A stretch of 44,529 bases of DNA, from contig DUEY01000018.1 in NCBI GenBank assembly GCA_011174795.1, positions 1 through 44,529 of the forward strand, read 5' to 3'. The stretch is from Dehalococcoidia bacterium. Lineage in GTDB: Bacteria; Chloroflexota; Dehalococcoidia; SZUA-161. Each line of letters starts with the position of its first letter. Positions within the stretch are counted from its first letter, which is position 1. A program made the position numbers and the translations under genes. The notes beneath the pieces were generated by a model that worked only from the letters and a program-made list of their open reading frames with translations, made no database searches and had not been told where the DNA came from. This document shows positions 16,943 to 24,032 of this stretch, piece after piece.

Positions 16943-18403
16943 ATGCCAGCAGGTAAAAAGGGGAAGCTGATAAAAATAGACGATTATCGCTGGGCGATAC
17001 CCAAGACCTACAAGCAGGGTATGCGGGTGCCCGGGCTAATCTTCGCTGATGAAAAAATGCTTGCCCATATAGAGGAGGAACAAGCGCTGGAGCAGGTAGC
17101 AAACGTAGCCTTCCTGCCTGGTATAGTAGGCTACTCACTGGCGATGCCCGACATCCACTGGGGCTATGGCTTCCCTATCGGCGGCGTTGCTGCAACCCAG
17201 GTTAGGGACGGCGTTATCTCGCCCGGCGGCGTTGGCTTCGATATCAACTGCGGCGTGCGCCTACTACGCACCAACCTCACTGTTGATGAGGTCAAGCCCA
17301 GGATAGAGGAACTTATCTCCGACCTTTTCACCAACATTCCATCCGGATTGGGGTCCGAGGGTAAAATAAAGCTCACGAGCAAACAGCTGGACAAGCTCAT
17401 GCTCAAGGGCGCTGCCTGGGCCGTAGAGTCCGGGTACGGCGAACCGGAGGACTTAGAATATACCGAAGAGCGCGGATGTCTGCAAGGAGCCGATCCCGCT
17501 AAGGTAAGTGTTAAGGCGAAGAATCGCGGGATGCCGCAACCTGGCACCCTAGGCTCAGGGAACCACTTCCTTGAGATACAGGTAGTGGAAGAGATTTACA
17601 ATCTCGAAATAGCCCATGCCTTCGGTGTAGAAGTCAAAGAGCAGATACTCCTTCTTATTCACACCGGCTCAAGAGGACTGGGGCATCAGGTCTGTGATGA
17701 CTATCTGAAGACCATGGGTGCCGCCGTCAAGAAATATGGGATCGAGCTTCCCGACCGTCAGCTTGCATGTGCTCCCATAAAATCACCAGAAGGGCAAGCC
17801 TACCTGGCAGCTATGGCCTGCGCTGCCAATTATGCCTGGGCCAATCGCCAGTGTATAACCCATTGGGCCAGAGAGTCATTCAGCCGGGTGCTCTCAAAGA
17901 AAAGAAGTTCTCTTGGTATGGGGCTTATCTACGATGTGGCACATAATATAGCCAAGATAGAGAAGCATTACATTGAGGGTAAAAACTTAACAGTTTGTGT
18001 TCATCGCAAAGGCGCAACCCGGGCGTTCCCACCCAAGCACCCTGACCTGCCCCGAGCATATCGCAAAGCAGGACAGCCGGTGCTCATCCCCGGTGACATG
18101 GGACGTTACTCATACATAGCAGTAGGAACTGATAGGGCTATGGAGGAAACCTTCGGCTCCACATGCCACGGTGCGGGAAGACTTCAGAGCCGTTCTGCAG
18201 CGAAGAGAAGTATCCGTGGCGCTGACATTGCGGATGAGTTGACCGCCAAGGGAATTACCTTTCAGGTCGCAAGCATTGCATCCCTAGCAGAAGAAGCCTC
18301 GGCAGTCTATAAAGATGTAGCCGAAGTAGTGCATATAACGGAAGCGGCTGGTATCTCGCCCCGGGTAGCCAAAACCAGACCCATCGGAGTTATCAAGGGC
18401 TAG
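16943..18403 (+). CDS. rtcB: RtcB 3'-phosphate RNA ligase
   Basis: The length of 486 residues and the motifs fit RtcB: MPDIHWGYGFPIGGVAA, GGVGFDINCGVRLLRT (Asp100 and Cys103 as metal ligands), GSGNHFLEIQ and HTGSRGLGHQ (metal-binding His), and HRKGATRAFPP, which holds the His that is guanylylated. It joins RNA 2',3'-cyclic phosphate or 3'-phosphate ends to 5'-OH ends in tRNA or mRNA repair. GGGGG five bases upstream fixes the start. It acts with the archease encoded immediately before. No intein or insertion is visible. Confidence 0.97.
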   Translation: MPAGKKGKLIKIDDYRWAIPKTYKQGMRVPGLIFADEKMLAHIEEEQALEQVANVAFLPGIVGYSLAMPDIHWGYGFPIGGVAATQVRDGVISPGGVGFDINCGVRLLRTNLTVDEVKPRIEELISDLFTNIPSGLGSEGKIKLTSKQLDKLMLKGAAWAVESGYGEPEDLEYTEERGCLQGADPAKVSVKAKNRGMPQPGTLGSGNHFLEIQVVEEIYNLEIAHAFGVEVKEQILLLIHTGSRGLGHQVCDDYLKTMGAAVKKYGIELPDRQLACAPIKSPEGQAYLAAMACAANYAWANRQCITHWARESFSRVLSKKRSSLGMGLIYDVAHNIAKIEKHYIEGKNLTVCVHRKGATRAFPPKHPDLPRAYRKAGQPVLIPGDMGRYSYIAVGTDRAMEETFGSTCHGAGRLQSRSAAKRSIRGADIADELTAKGITFQVASIASLAEEASAVYKDVAEVVHITEAAGISPRVAKTRPIGVIKG

Positions 18404-18462
18404 CCCCTGTCACGATGACTATCAAGCTTAGCATAGTCGCAACTGGGGCATGCATAAAGCCA

Positions 18463-18491
18463 TTGCAGCAAGATACACAGGTGACTATAAT
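18463..18491 (+). promoter_or_regulatory. Promoter of the tail-anchored unknown gene
   Basis: TTGCAG (18463-18468), a 17-base spacer and a perfect TATAAT (18486-18491) make a good housekeeping promoter. Transcription should start near 18498, at the left edge of the palindrome described next. Confidence 0.65.
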
Positions 18492-18498
18492 TAGATAG

Positions 18499-18526
18499 AT
18501 TAATGCAAGAGCGTGCTCTCATTAAT
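18499..18526. promoter_or_regulatory. 28-base interrupted palindrome at the presumed transcription start
   Basis: The arms are ATTAATG / CATTAAT outside and AGAGC / GCTCT inside, around a two-base centre, with a two-base bulge (CA) on the left only. The position, right after the -10 box, suits an operator for a dimeric repressor. It would equally form a 12-base-pair hairpin at the 5' end of the message that could protect or regulate it. Confidence 0.5.
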
Positions 18527-18546
18527 GAAGCTTCAGAGACGTATTC

Positions 18547-18972
18547 ATGGCTAAACCCATCAAGAGACATCTCCGAATCGGCAATGCACCCGCACAAGAC
18601 GAGGGCAAACTGCTTGTTAGAATGCACCGAGATGACCTGCCCAAGGGTACCAAATGGAACAGATATATCCACCTTACAACTAAGAACACCAGAATAACGT
18701 GTAAAGTGCGAAACAATGAACTTGTTGAGGTACCACATCCGCGTGTGCATCAGCTAAATATCAACAAACATCTCAGACAGATACTTGGCATCAAAACGGG
18801 ATCGGTATACGATTTTTACGTTAGCAAAGCGTCTTTCCTGAGAGCACCCTCATACGTCCTGCGGTTTCACCCCAATAAGACTGTTAGGCAGAATATGTTT
18901 ACGAAAATAGTCCTAGCACTCGTGTTAATCCTCGCTATGCTTGGCGCAGCTATATATTACTTTGTCTTCTAA
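18547..18972 (+). CDS. Unrecognised tail-anchored protein
   Basis: I do not recognise this 141-residue protein. It has a basic N-terminus, a compact middle rich in strands (KWNRYIHLTTKNTRITCKV, then VPHPRVHQLNINKHLRQIL, then GIKTGSVYDFYV) and a single hydrophobic segment at the very end (residues 119-141). The segment LRQILGIKTGSVYDF recalls the loop of AbrB/SpoVT-type or double-psi-barrel folds, but this is weak. With no signal peptide and a C-terminal anchor, the domain should face the cytoplasm, held at the membrane. It stands alone behind its own promoter and a palindrome. Confidence 0.7.
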   Translation: MAKPIKRHLRIGNAPAQDEGKLLVRMHRDDLPKGTKWNRYIHLTTKNTRITCKVRNNELVEVPHPRVHQLNINKHLRQILGIKTGSVYDFYVSKASFLRAPSYVLRFHPNKTVRQNMFTKIVLALVLILAMLGAAIYYFVF

Positions 18973-19045
18973 TATCACTCTCTGCGATTTTCTCGCTTCA
19001 CCTGACCAGATATAAAACCGACTTTCAATGCATTGGAAACACAAG

Positions 19046-19075
19046 TTGACAACTTCGGCCCATGTATCCTAAAAT
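19046..19075 (+). promoter_or_regulatory. Promoter of the yceD-rpmF-fab operon
   Basis: TTGACA (19046-19051), an 18-base spacer and TAAAAT (19070-19075). The predicted start of transcription is near 19082. This excludes the in-frame ATG at 19062 as a start and supports ATG 19137 for yceD. Confidence 0.7.
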
Positions 19076-19136
19076 TGTTACCGCACACTTCACGCCGCCT
19101 GGTCACCGGCAGAAAGCCCCCATTTCTGAGGATAGA

Positions 19137-19655
19137 ATGAAAATCAATGTCGCCCAGCAAATGAGAGAAGGTATAGGATCAGTTCGCCACTATGAGATTA
19201 ATGAAGTGGGTGAGAATGGATTCCCTACCCGTGGCGATTTGCAACTACTTCGTACCAATCGCAGCATTCTGGTACGCGGTAATCTCGAGACTACCGCCAG
19301 GGAAGTGTGCAGCCGCTGCTTAGAAGAGTTTGACTATCCCCTATCCCTGGATATTGAGGAGGAATATTTCTTAACGAGAGACCCTGTTAGCGGTCAACCG
19401 CTTGATCCACCAACCGAATCCGGCGGCTTTATTATCGACGATAATAACGTCCTCGATTTAGACGAGGCAGTACGACAATATATTCTATTAGAACAACCCA
19501 TGAAGCCTATATGCAGGGAGGGCTGCGCCGGATTATGTCCCCAGTGTGGTCATAACCTTAACTACGGAAAATGTGATTGTAAACAGGATCACGTTGACTC
19601 ACCCTTGGACCGACTCCAGGAGTTACTTCCAGATAAGAAATCGAAAGGTAAATAA
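19137..19655 (+). CDS. yceD: YceD/DUF177 family protein
   Basis: From the ATG at 19137 (GAGGATAG just upstream) the protein has 172 residues. It carries the DUF177 features CSRCLEEF (about residue 65) and a second Cys-rich group near the C-terminus (CREGCAGLCPQCGHNL), which probably bind zinc, followed by DSPLDRLQELL. DUF177 proteins are almost always encoded next to rpmF, as here, and are linked to 23S rRNA processing or L32 handling; the exact activity is not known. A longer reading from 19062 overlaps the promoter and lacks a ribosome site. Confidence 0.88.
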   Translation: MKINVAQQMREGIGSVRHYEINEVGENGFPTRGDLQLLRTNRSILVRGNLETTAREVCSRCLEEFDYPLSLDIEEEYFLTRDPVSGQPLDPPTESGGFIIDDNNVLDLDEAVRQYILLEQPMKPICREGCAGLCPQCGHNLNYGKCDCKQDHVDSPLDRLQELLPDKKSKGK

Positions 19656-19675
19656 AGAGAGAGGTCTAACTGATA

Positions 19676-19870
19676 ATGGCTCTGCCTAAGAGGAAATATG
19701 CCAAGGCCCGGCAGGGGAAAAGACGCAGCCACCTTAAGCTGGCTGTTCCTTCGCTCGTTCCCTGCCCCCAATGCCATAGTAACAAGCCTGCCCACCAAGT
19801 TTGTCCCTTTTGTGGGACCTACAGGGGAAGGCAGGTGATTACAGAAAGCAAGCCAGGGAGAAATCAATAG
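19676..19870 (+). CDS. rpmF: Ribosomal protein bL32, zinc-binding form
   Basis: The 64-residue protein begins MALPKRKYAKARQGKRRSH, the bL32 N-terminus. Cys30, Cys33, Cys43 and Cys46 give the zinc ribbon of the C+ form. It is part of the large ribosomal subunit. It lies 20 bases after yceD with GAGAGG upstream, and fabD follows after 16 bases, so ribosome and fatty-acid genes are co-transcribed. Confidence 0.97.
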   Translation: MALPKRKYAKARQGKRRSHLKLAVPSLVPCPQCHSNKPAHQVCPFCGTYRGRQVITESKPGRNQ

Positions 19871-19886
19871 CCTGCGGAGGCAGCTC

Positions 19887-20828
19887 ATGGTTGAGCTGAA
19901 GAAAACATCAATATCCAAGACGGCTTTCGTCTTTCCCGGCCAAGGTTCACAAACTGTGGGTATGGGCTACACGCTCTACCAGAGTTCACGTCAGGCCAGG
20001 GAAGTCTTCGAGGAGGCTGACTCTGCCCTCCAGATACCACTCTCACGCCTCTGTTTTGAGGGGCCTGAGGAAGAACTGCGCGAGACTATAAACGCCCAAC
20101 CAGCGATACTGACCACCAGTGTCGCTTGCCTCAGAGTCGCCGCAGATTTTGGTATCCCATTAGAGCCTGCCCTTGTCGCTGGACACAGCCTCGGTGAGTA
20201 TACTGCTCTCGTTGCTTCAAATACTATTGAATTCACCGACGCAGTCCGTCTCGTCAGAGAGCGAGGGCGCTTGATGCAGGAAGCGGGCAAGACCAAACCC
20301 GGAGGAATGGCCGCAATAATTGGCCTTGACGAAATATCTTTAGAGGCGGTATGTCTGGAGACCGGCGCTGAGATAGCTAACTTCAACTGCTCAGGGCAGA
20401 TCGTTATCAGCGGCACGAGAGAGGCACTAGCCCGCTCTATGGACCTGGCCAAAGCGAGAGGAGCCAAACGGGTCGTACCCCTTCAGGTCAGCGGCGCTTT
20501 TCATTCCACCCTGATGCAGCCCACAATTGAGGGCATGTCCTTAGCTATTTCACGTATTGACCTGCACCTACCCGAAATCCCCATAGTTGCCAACAGTACT
20601 GCTCAACCTATGACCAGCGCCGACGAGGTTAAAGAGGAACTTATACAACAGCTCTGTCACTGCGTTCAGTGGCAGCCTTCAGTAGAATATATGGTGGAGG
20701 CCGGTGTCTCTACTTTCATCGAGATTGGCCCCGGACAGGTACTCACCGGCCTGATTAGAAGAATAAACGACAAGGTGCAAGTCCACAATATAAACGATAT
20801 AGAGTCCATCAAATCCCTAATCCTCTGA
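19887..20828 (+). CDS. fabD: Malonyl-CoA:ACP transacylase
   Basis: FabD moves malonyl from CoA to acyl carrier protein. The 313-residue protein has FPGQGSQ (residues 16-22, oxyanion Gln), the nucleophile in GHSLGEY (Ser101), and the catalytic His206 in SGAFHSTLM. The ending FIEIGPGQVLTGLIRR is typical. GGAGG six bases before the ATG fixes the start. The acyl carrier protein it serves is encoded three genes downstream. Confidence 0.96.
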   Translation: MVELKKTSISKTAFVFPGQGSQTVGMGYTLYQSSRQAREVFEEADSALQIPLSRLCFEGPEEELRETINAQPAILTTSVACLRVAADFGIPLEPALVAGHSLGEYTALVASNTIEFTDAVRLVRERGRLMQEAGKTKPGGMAAIIGLDEISLEAVCLETGAEIANFNCSGQIVISGTREALARSMDLAKARGAKRVVPLQVSGAFHSTLMQPTIEGMSLAISRIDLHLPEIPIVANSTAQPMTSADEVKEELIQQLCHCVQWQPSVEYMVEAGVSTFIEIGPGQVLTGLIRRINDKVQVHNINDIESIKSLIL

Positions 20829-20872
20829 AGGGGCTCTCTGTCTCACCTCAAATTCCACAACGAGGGTTAACA

Positions 20873-21616
20873 ATGGACTTATCTACAAGGGTTGCTATAG
20901 TTACGGGAAGCGGCCAAGGCATCGGTCGCGAGATAGCGTTGACACTGGCAGAGCAAGGAGCCAGCGTTGTAATCAGTGATATCAACGCTATGACCGCGAA
21001 TGATGTGGCATCTGAAATCGGAGCTAGAAAAGGAAAGAGCATCGCCATTGCCGCTGATGTTACTGTACAAGATGAAGTAACCCGACTCGTCGAGCAGACA
21101 ATTACCTCCTTCGGTAAAATCGACATCCTGGTGAATAATGCCGGAATTACGCGAGATACCCTGCTCTTGAGAATGTCCGATACCGATTGGGATCAGGTAT
21201 TGACTACTAACCTGAAAGGCGCTTTCCTTTGCACACAAGCGGTGCTGAGGCATATGGTTAAGCAACGCTGGGGGCGAATCATTAATATTGCCAGCGTCGT
21301 CGGCTTGATCGGCAACGCAGGACAAGCCAACTATGCCGCTGCAAAGGCTGGCTTAATAGGGCTCACTAAAGCCACCGCTCGAGAGGTCGCCTCACGAGGC
21401 ATAACCGCAAACGCGGTCGCACCCGGATTTATAGACACCGAGATGACCAGAAAACTCAGTGATAATGCTAGGCAGGAATTCCTCAGGCAAATCCCCATCG
21501 GAAACATCGGCTCACCCAGGGATGTGGCTTACGCTGTGTCCTTCCTTGCTTCAGAGGAGGCACACTATATCACAGGACAGGTGCTGAACGTTGATGGCGG
21601 GATGGTCATGGCATGA
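20873..21616 (+). CDS. fabG: 3-oxoacyl-ACP reductase
   Basis: This is a classical short-chain dehydrogenase of 247 residues: TGSGQGIG (11-18) for NADPH, NNAG (88-91), Ser141, Tyr154 and Lys158 as the catalytic set (YAAAK), and the C-terminal GQVLNVDGGMVM. It reduces 3-oxoacyl-ACP in fatty-acid elongation, supported by its place between fabD and acpP. It ends in TGA and the next open frame begins on the following base. Confidence 0.96.
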   Translation: MDLSTRVAIVTGSGQGIGREIALTLAEQGASVVISDINAMTANDVASEIGARKGKSIAIAADVTVQDEVTRLVEQTITSFGKIDILVNNAGITRDTLLLRMSDTDWDQVLTTNLKGAFLCTQAVLRHMVKQRWGRIINIASVVGLIGNAGQANYAAAKAGLIGLTKATAREVASRGITANAVAPGFIDTEMTRKLSDNARQEFLRQIPIGNIGSPRDVAYAVSFLASEEAHYITGQVLNVDGGMVMA

Positions 21617-21652
21617 ATGATTCTAGGCCTCTCGGGGCAAACAAAGGTTACT

Positions 21653-22069
21653 ATGGCACATATCAGGCGTAAAGCCAGAATCGCAGCACTGCAAGCGCTT
21701 TTTGAAAGTGATTCTTCCGGCCACAACCCTGAGAGCTCATTAAGCCGTCTGGCTGAGGAGCAAGTATTGCCCGAAATAGCACTATTATATGCCCAAGAAT
21801 TGATTAGAGGGGTTCTCGATAACAAAGAGCGAATTGACTCACTCATTAAGACGCACGCACCTAACTGGCCTCTAGAGCAAATCTCAGCCATCGACAGAAA
21901 TATTCTCAGGCTTGCAATTTTTGAGATTTTGATAGACAATAGAGTACCATCGAAGGCAGCCATAAATGAAGCTGTTGAACTGGGCAAAACCTTCGGCAGC
22001 TATAACTCATCCAGATTTATAAATGGAGTTCTGGGTTCCGTTAGTCGAATCAAGGTCAATAGCCAATAG
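21653..22069 (+). CDS. nusB: Transcription antitermination factor NusB
   Basis: The protein starting [18 protein letters not shown] has 138 residues, the NusB length. It shows [12 protein letters not shown], the conserved [14 protein letters not shown] and [18 protein letters not shown], and the closing FINGVLG. NusB with NusE joins rRNA antitermination complexes. The frame opens earlier at 21617, but family alignments begin at the ATG of 21653, so I use that. Finding nusB between fabG and acpP is unusual; it is normally beside other genes. Confidence 0.93.
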   Translation: MAHIRRKARIAALQALFESDSSGHNPESSLSRLAEEQVLPEIALLYAQELIRGVLDNKERIDSLIKTHAPNWPLEQISAIDRNILRLAIFEILIDNRVPSKAAINEAVELGKTFGSYNSSRFINGVLGSVSRIKVNSQ

Positions 22070-22119
22070 TCGCTAATAATGTTATTATAGTAAGCAATTT
22101 CCAGAAAGGGGGTAGCAGT

Positions 22120-22380
22120 ATGGCAACTATCCTTGAGCGGGTGAGAAAGATCATCGTCGACCAGCTTGGAGTAGACGAGGCAGAAGTCAAGGCCGATTCA
22201 TCCTTCGTCGATGATCTTAATGCTGATTCCCTCGACCTCGTAGAACTGGTAATGTCCCTTGAGGAAGAGTTCAGTACAGAGGGTAATCGCCTTGAAATCC
22301 CGGATGAGGATGCCGAGAAGATAAAAACCGTACAAGATGCGGTTGATTATCTCAAAGAGCGGGGTATCGAGGACGAATAG
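22120..22380 (+). CDS. acpP: Acyl carrier protein
   Basis: The 86-residue acidic protein has the phosphopantetheine attachment motif DSLDLVEL with Ser37, and the typical start [14 protein letters not shown]. It carries growing acyl chains as a thioester. AAAGGGGG upstream is a strong ribosome site, as expected for an abundant protein. It is the last gene of the yceD-rpmF-fab group; a long hairpin lies 100 bases downstream. Confidence 0.97.
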   Translation: MATILERVRKIIVDQLGVDEAEVKADSSFVDDLNADSLDLVELVMSLEEEFSTEGNRLEIPDEDAEKIKTVQDAVDYLKERGIEDE

Positions 22381-22462
22381 CACCACGTTTAAAACCTCTG
22401 CGCCCGAACCATCGAACAAGGTTAATTACAGAAGAACCGCCGAATCAAAGCTATTATAACCA

Positions 22463-22476
22463 CTTCGTGAACGAAG
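22463..22476. other. Short hairpin downstream of acpP
   Basis: CTTCGT, two bases and ACGAAG form a six-base-pair stem just before the larger hairpin. It is too short on its own to assign a role. Confidence 0.35.
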
Positions 22477-22480
22477 ATAC

Positions 22481-22523
22481 TCACCGCGGTTGAGTTTAAG
22501 TAAGGCAACTCCAACCGCGGTGA
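22481..22523 (+). terminator. Long GC-rich hairpin, possible terminator of the fab operon
   Basis: The outer arms TCACCGCGGTT and AACCGCGGTGA are perfect complements and the inner arms GAGTT / AACTC extend the stem with one bulged base, around a ten-base loop. The following bases are TATTATTCTC, a poor U-tract, so intrinsic termination would be weak. A processing or mRNA-stabilising hairpin is an alternative. It sits in the 300-base gap between acpP and the TauE/SafE genes. Confidence 0.5.
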
Positions 22524-22545
22524 TATTATTCTCTGCTATATATCG

Positions 22546-22561
22546 AAGAGAAGCCTCTCTT
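22546..22561. other. AAGAGA/TCTCTT hairpin in the acpP-tauE gap
   Basis: A six-base-pair perfect stem with a four-base loop. No T-run follows on the plus strand. Apart from this, the other hairpins and the promoter at 22634, I see nothing in the 300-base gap. Confidence 0.3.
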
Positions 22562-22633
22562 AACAACAACACCTGGTCACATTTATCGAAGGCTCATATC
22601 GACACGCAGTATTTATCTCAAGAAACAGGTTCA

Positions 22634-22662
22634 TTGACTTGATATAGGGCCTGTGCTATCTT
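22634..22662 (+). promoter_or_regulatory. Promoter of the TauE/SafE pair
   Basis: TTGACT (22634-22639), a 17-base spacer and TATCTT (22657-22662). Transcription would start near 22669, only about 12 bases before the GTG start, and no clear ribosome site is present, so the message may be nearly leaderless. Confidence 0.55.
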
Positions 22663-22680
22663 ATCCTCAGATAATTAGTA

Positions 22681-23040
22681 GTGACAACAAATACTATCTG
22701 GTATCTAGCGGCAGGGGCAGGAGCGGGAATGCTGGCTGGGTTTCTGGGAATCGGCGGTGGAATCATCCTCGTTCCAGTGATAACCGGTCTCTTGTGGCTT
22801 GACCAACATAAGGCCCATGGCACTTCGCTCGCCATAATAATTCCCATCGCCATAGCGGGCACCGTTGTATACGCTCTACGGGGACAAGTCAGTTGGTCTC
22901 TTGTTGCAACGATAGGCTCAGGAAGCGTTATCGGCGTTATCTTAGGAGCGAAACTGATGATGAAGATCCCCCCTCACAGGCTGCAACAGGTTTTCGGCCT
23001 ATATGCCATAGCTATTGCTATACTGCTGTTGCAAAGGTAG
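22681..23040 (+). CDS. Half-size TauE/SafE membrane protein, first partner
   Basis: This 119-residue protein starts at GTG 22681 and has about four hydrophobic segments. It has the TauE/SafE (formerly DUF81) signature GFLGIGGGIILVP near residue 20 and the HGTSLAIIIP segment. Normal family members have about 250 residues with two such repeats; this gene holds only one and the next gene holds the other. The two probably pair as an inverted-topology dimer to make one transporter for a sulfur compound or organic anion. The substrate is unknown. Confidence 0.82.
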   Translation: MTTNTIWYLAAGAGAGMLAGFLGIGGGIILVPVITGLLWLDQHKAHGTSLAIIIPIAIAGTVVYALRGQVSWSLVATIGSGSVIGVILGAKLMMKIPPHRLQQVFGLYAIAIAILLLQR

Positions 23041-23051
23041 CTCGAGCGCAT

Positions 23052-23435
23052 ATGGACATCATAATCGGCATTATCGTGGGTTTTATCGCCGGGATATTCA
23101 GTGGAATTCTGGGTATAGGTGGTGGCACAATTGCAGTACCGGGTATGGTTCTACTTCTGGATACTGAGCAACATATAGCTCAGGGGGTATCGCTGACCGC
23201 CCTGCTCCTAACAGCCGTGGTCGGAACCTTTGTACACTATCGCCAGAAAAACCTCGATTTAAAGATGGTGATGTGGATTGCTCCCACAGCAGTGGTTTTT
23301 TCTATTCTTGGTTCCTGGGCCGCAGGTCGGGTTGATGCTGACTGGTTAACCCGCGTTTTCGCCATCGCATTGCTGGTTATTGGCTGCAGAATGTTACTAA
23401 TCAGTAGAGGGGGGCAAGGTGTCCGCACTGGCTGA
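23052..23435 (+). CDS. Half-size TauE/SafE membrane protein, second partner
   Basis: Starting at ATG 23052, the 127-residue protein has the same signature (GILGIGGGTIAVPGMVLLL, about residues 18-36) and AQGVSLTALLLTAVVGT, with about four membrane segments. An upstream reading of the frame to 22893 overlaps the first half gene and is not used. It follows the first half by 11 bases in a different frame, and its end overlaps the uracil-DNA glycosylase start by 17 bases. Two separate half genes rather than a recent frameshift are likely because each has its own start and a full repeat. Confidence 0.8.
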   Translation: MDIIIGIIVGFIAGIFSGILGIGGGTIAVPGMVLLLDTEQHIAQGVSLTALLLTAVVGTFVHYRQKNLDLKMVMWIAPTAVVFSILGSWAAGRVDADWLTRVFAIALLVIGCRMLLISRGGQGVRTG

Positions 23436-24018
23436 ACTCTACCAGAAGATAGAAGCCTGCCGAGATTGCGAGGAGCTCGCCAGAAACCGAACCAAGGTAG
23501 TGCCCGGCGAGGGAGCTGAAAACGCACAAATTGTGTTCATCGGCGAGGCACCGGGCTTCCACGAGGACCAACAGGGTCGCCCCTTTGTGGGCCAGGCAGG
23601 GCAGTTCCTTGACTATCTGCTCAAATCAATTAACCTGACGCGCAACGATGTCTACATTTGTAACGTAATCAAATGCCGCCCACCAGAGAACCGCGATCCC
23701 CTTCCTATAGAAATCAATAATTGCCAGAAATGGCTTAATCTCCAGATCGAGTTGATCTCACCGAAGGTGATCGTCACCCTCGGTCGTTATTCACTGGCTA
23801 AATTCTTCCCCGGTGAATCAATCAGTAAAGTACACGGTAAGGAACGCAAGAAAGATAACACCATCTACTACCCCATGTATCACCCTGCCGCAGCCCTTCA
23901 CCAGCAGAGCTTGCGACAGACTATCGAAGCAGATATGCAGAATATACCTGCTATACTAGCTCGAATAGATGAGATTCAGGAGGAGGAGAGCAAACCACAG
24001 CAGCTATCCATGTTCTAG
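23419..24018 (+). CDS. Family 4 uracil-DNA glycosylase with 4Fe-4S cluster
   Basis: The 199-residue enzyme removes uracil from DNA. It has GEAPGFHEDQQGRPFVGQAGQFLD (motif 1 region), NVIKCRPPENRDP, and YHPAA near the end (motif with the catalytic-site His). Cluster ligands are the CRDC pair (residues 14 and 17), the Cys of IKCRPP and the Cys of NNCQKW. The start is GTG at 23419 with GGGG upstream. The C-terminus ends QQLSMF, which matches the bacterial sliding-clamp binding motif QL(S/D)LF closely. The gene is followed by the FtsK translocase after 14 bases. Confidence 0.93.
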   Translation: MSALAELYQKIEACRDCEELARNRTKVVPGEGAENAQIVFIGEAPGFHEDQQGRPFVGQAGQFLDYLLKSINLTRNDVYICNVIKCRPPENRDPLPIEINNCQKWLNLQIELISPKVIVTLGRYSLAKFFPGESISKVHGKERKKDNTIYYPMYHPAAALHQQSLRQTIEADMQNIPAILARIDEIQEEESKPQQLSMF

Positions 24019-24032
24019 CGTAAGGGCGTAAA

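Noticed and set aside
19062-19136. N-terminal extension of YceD from ATG 19062
   Set aside because: It overlaps the -10 box of a good promoter and has no ribosome site; ATG 19137 does.
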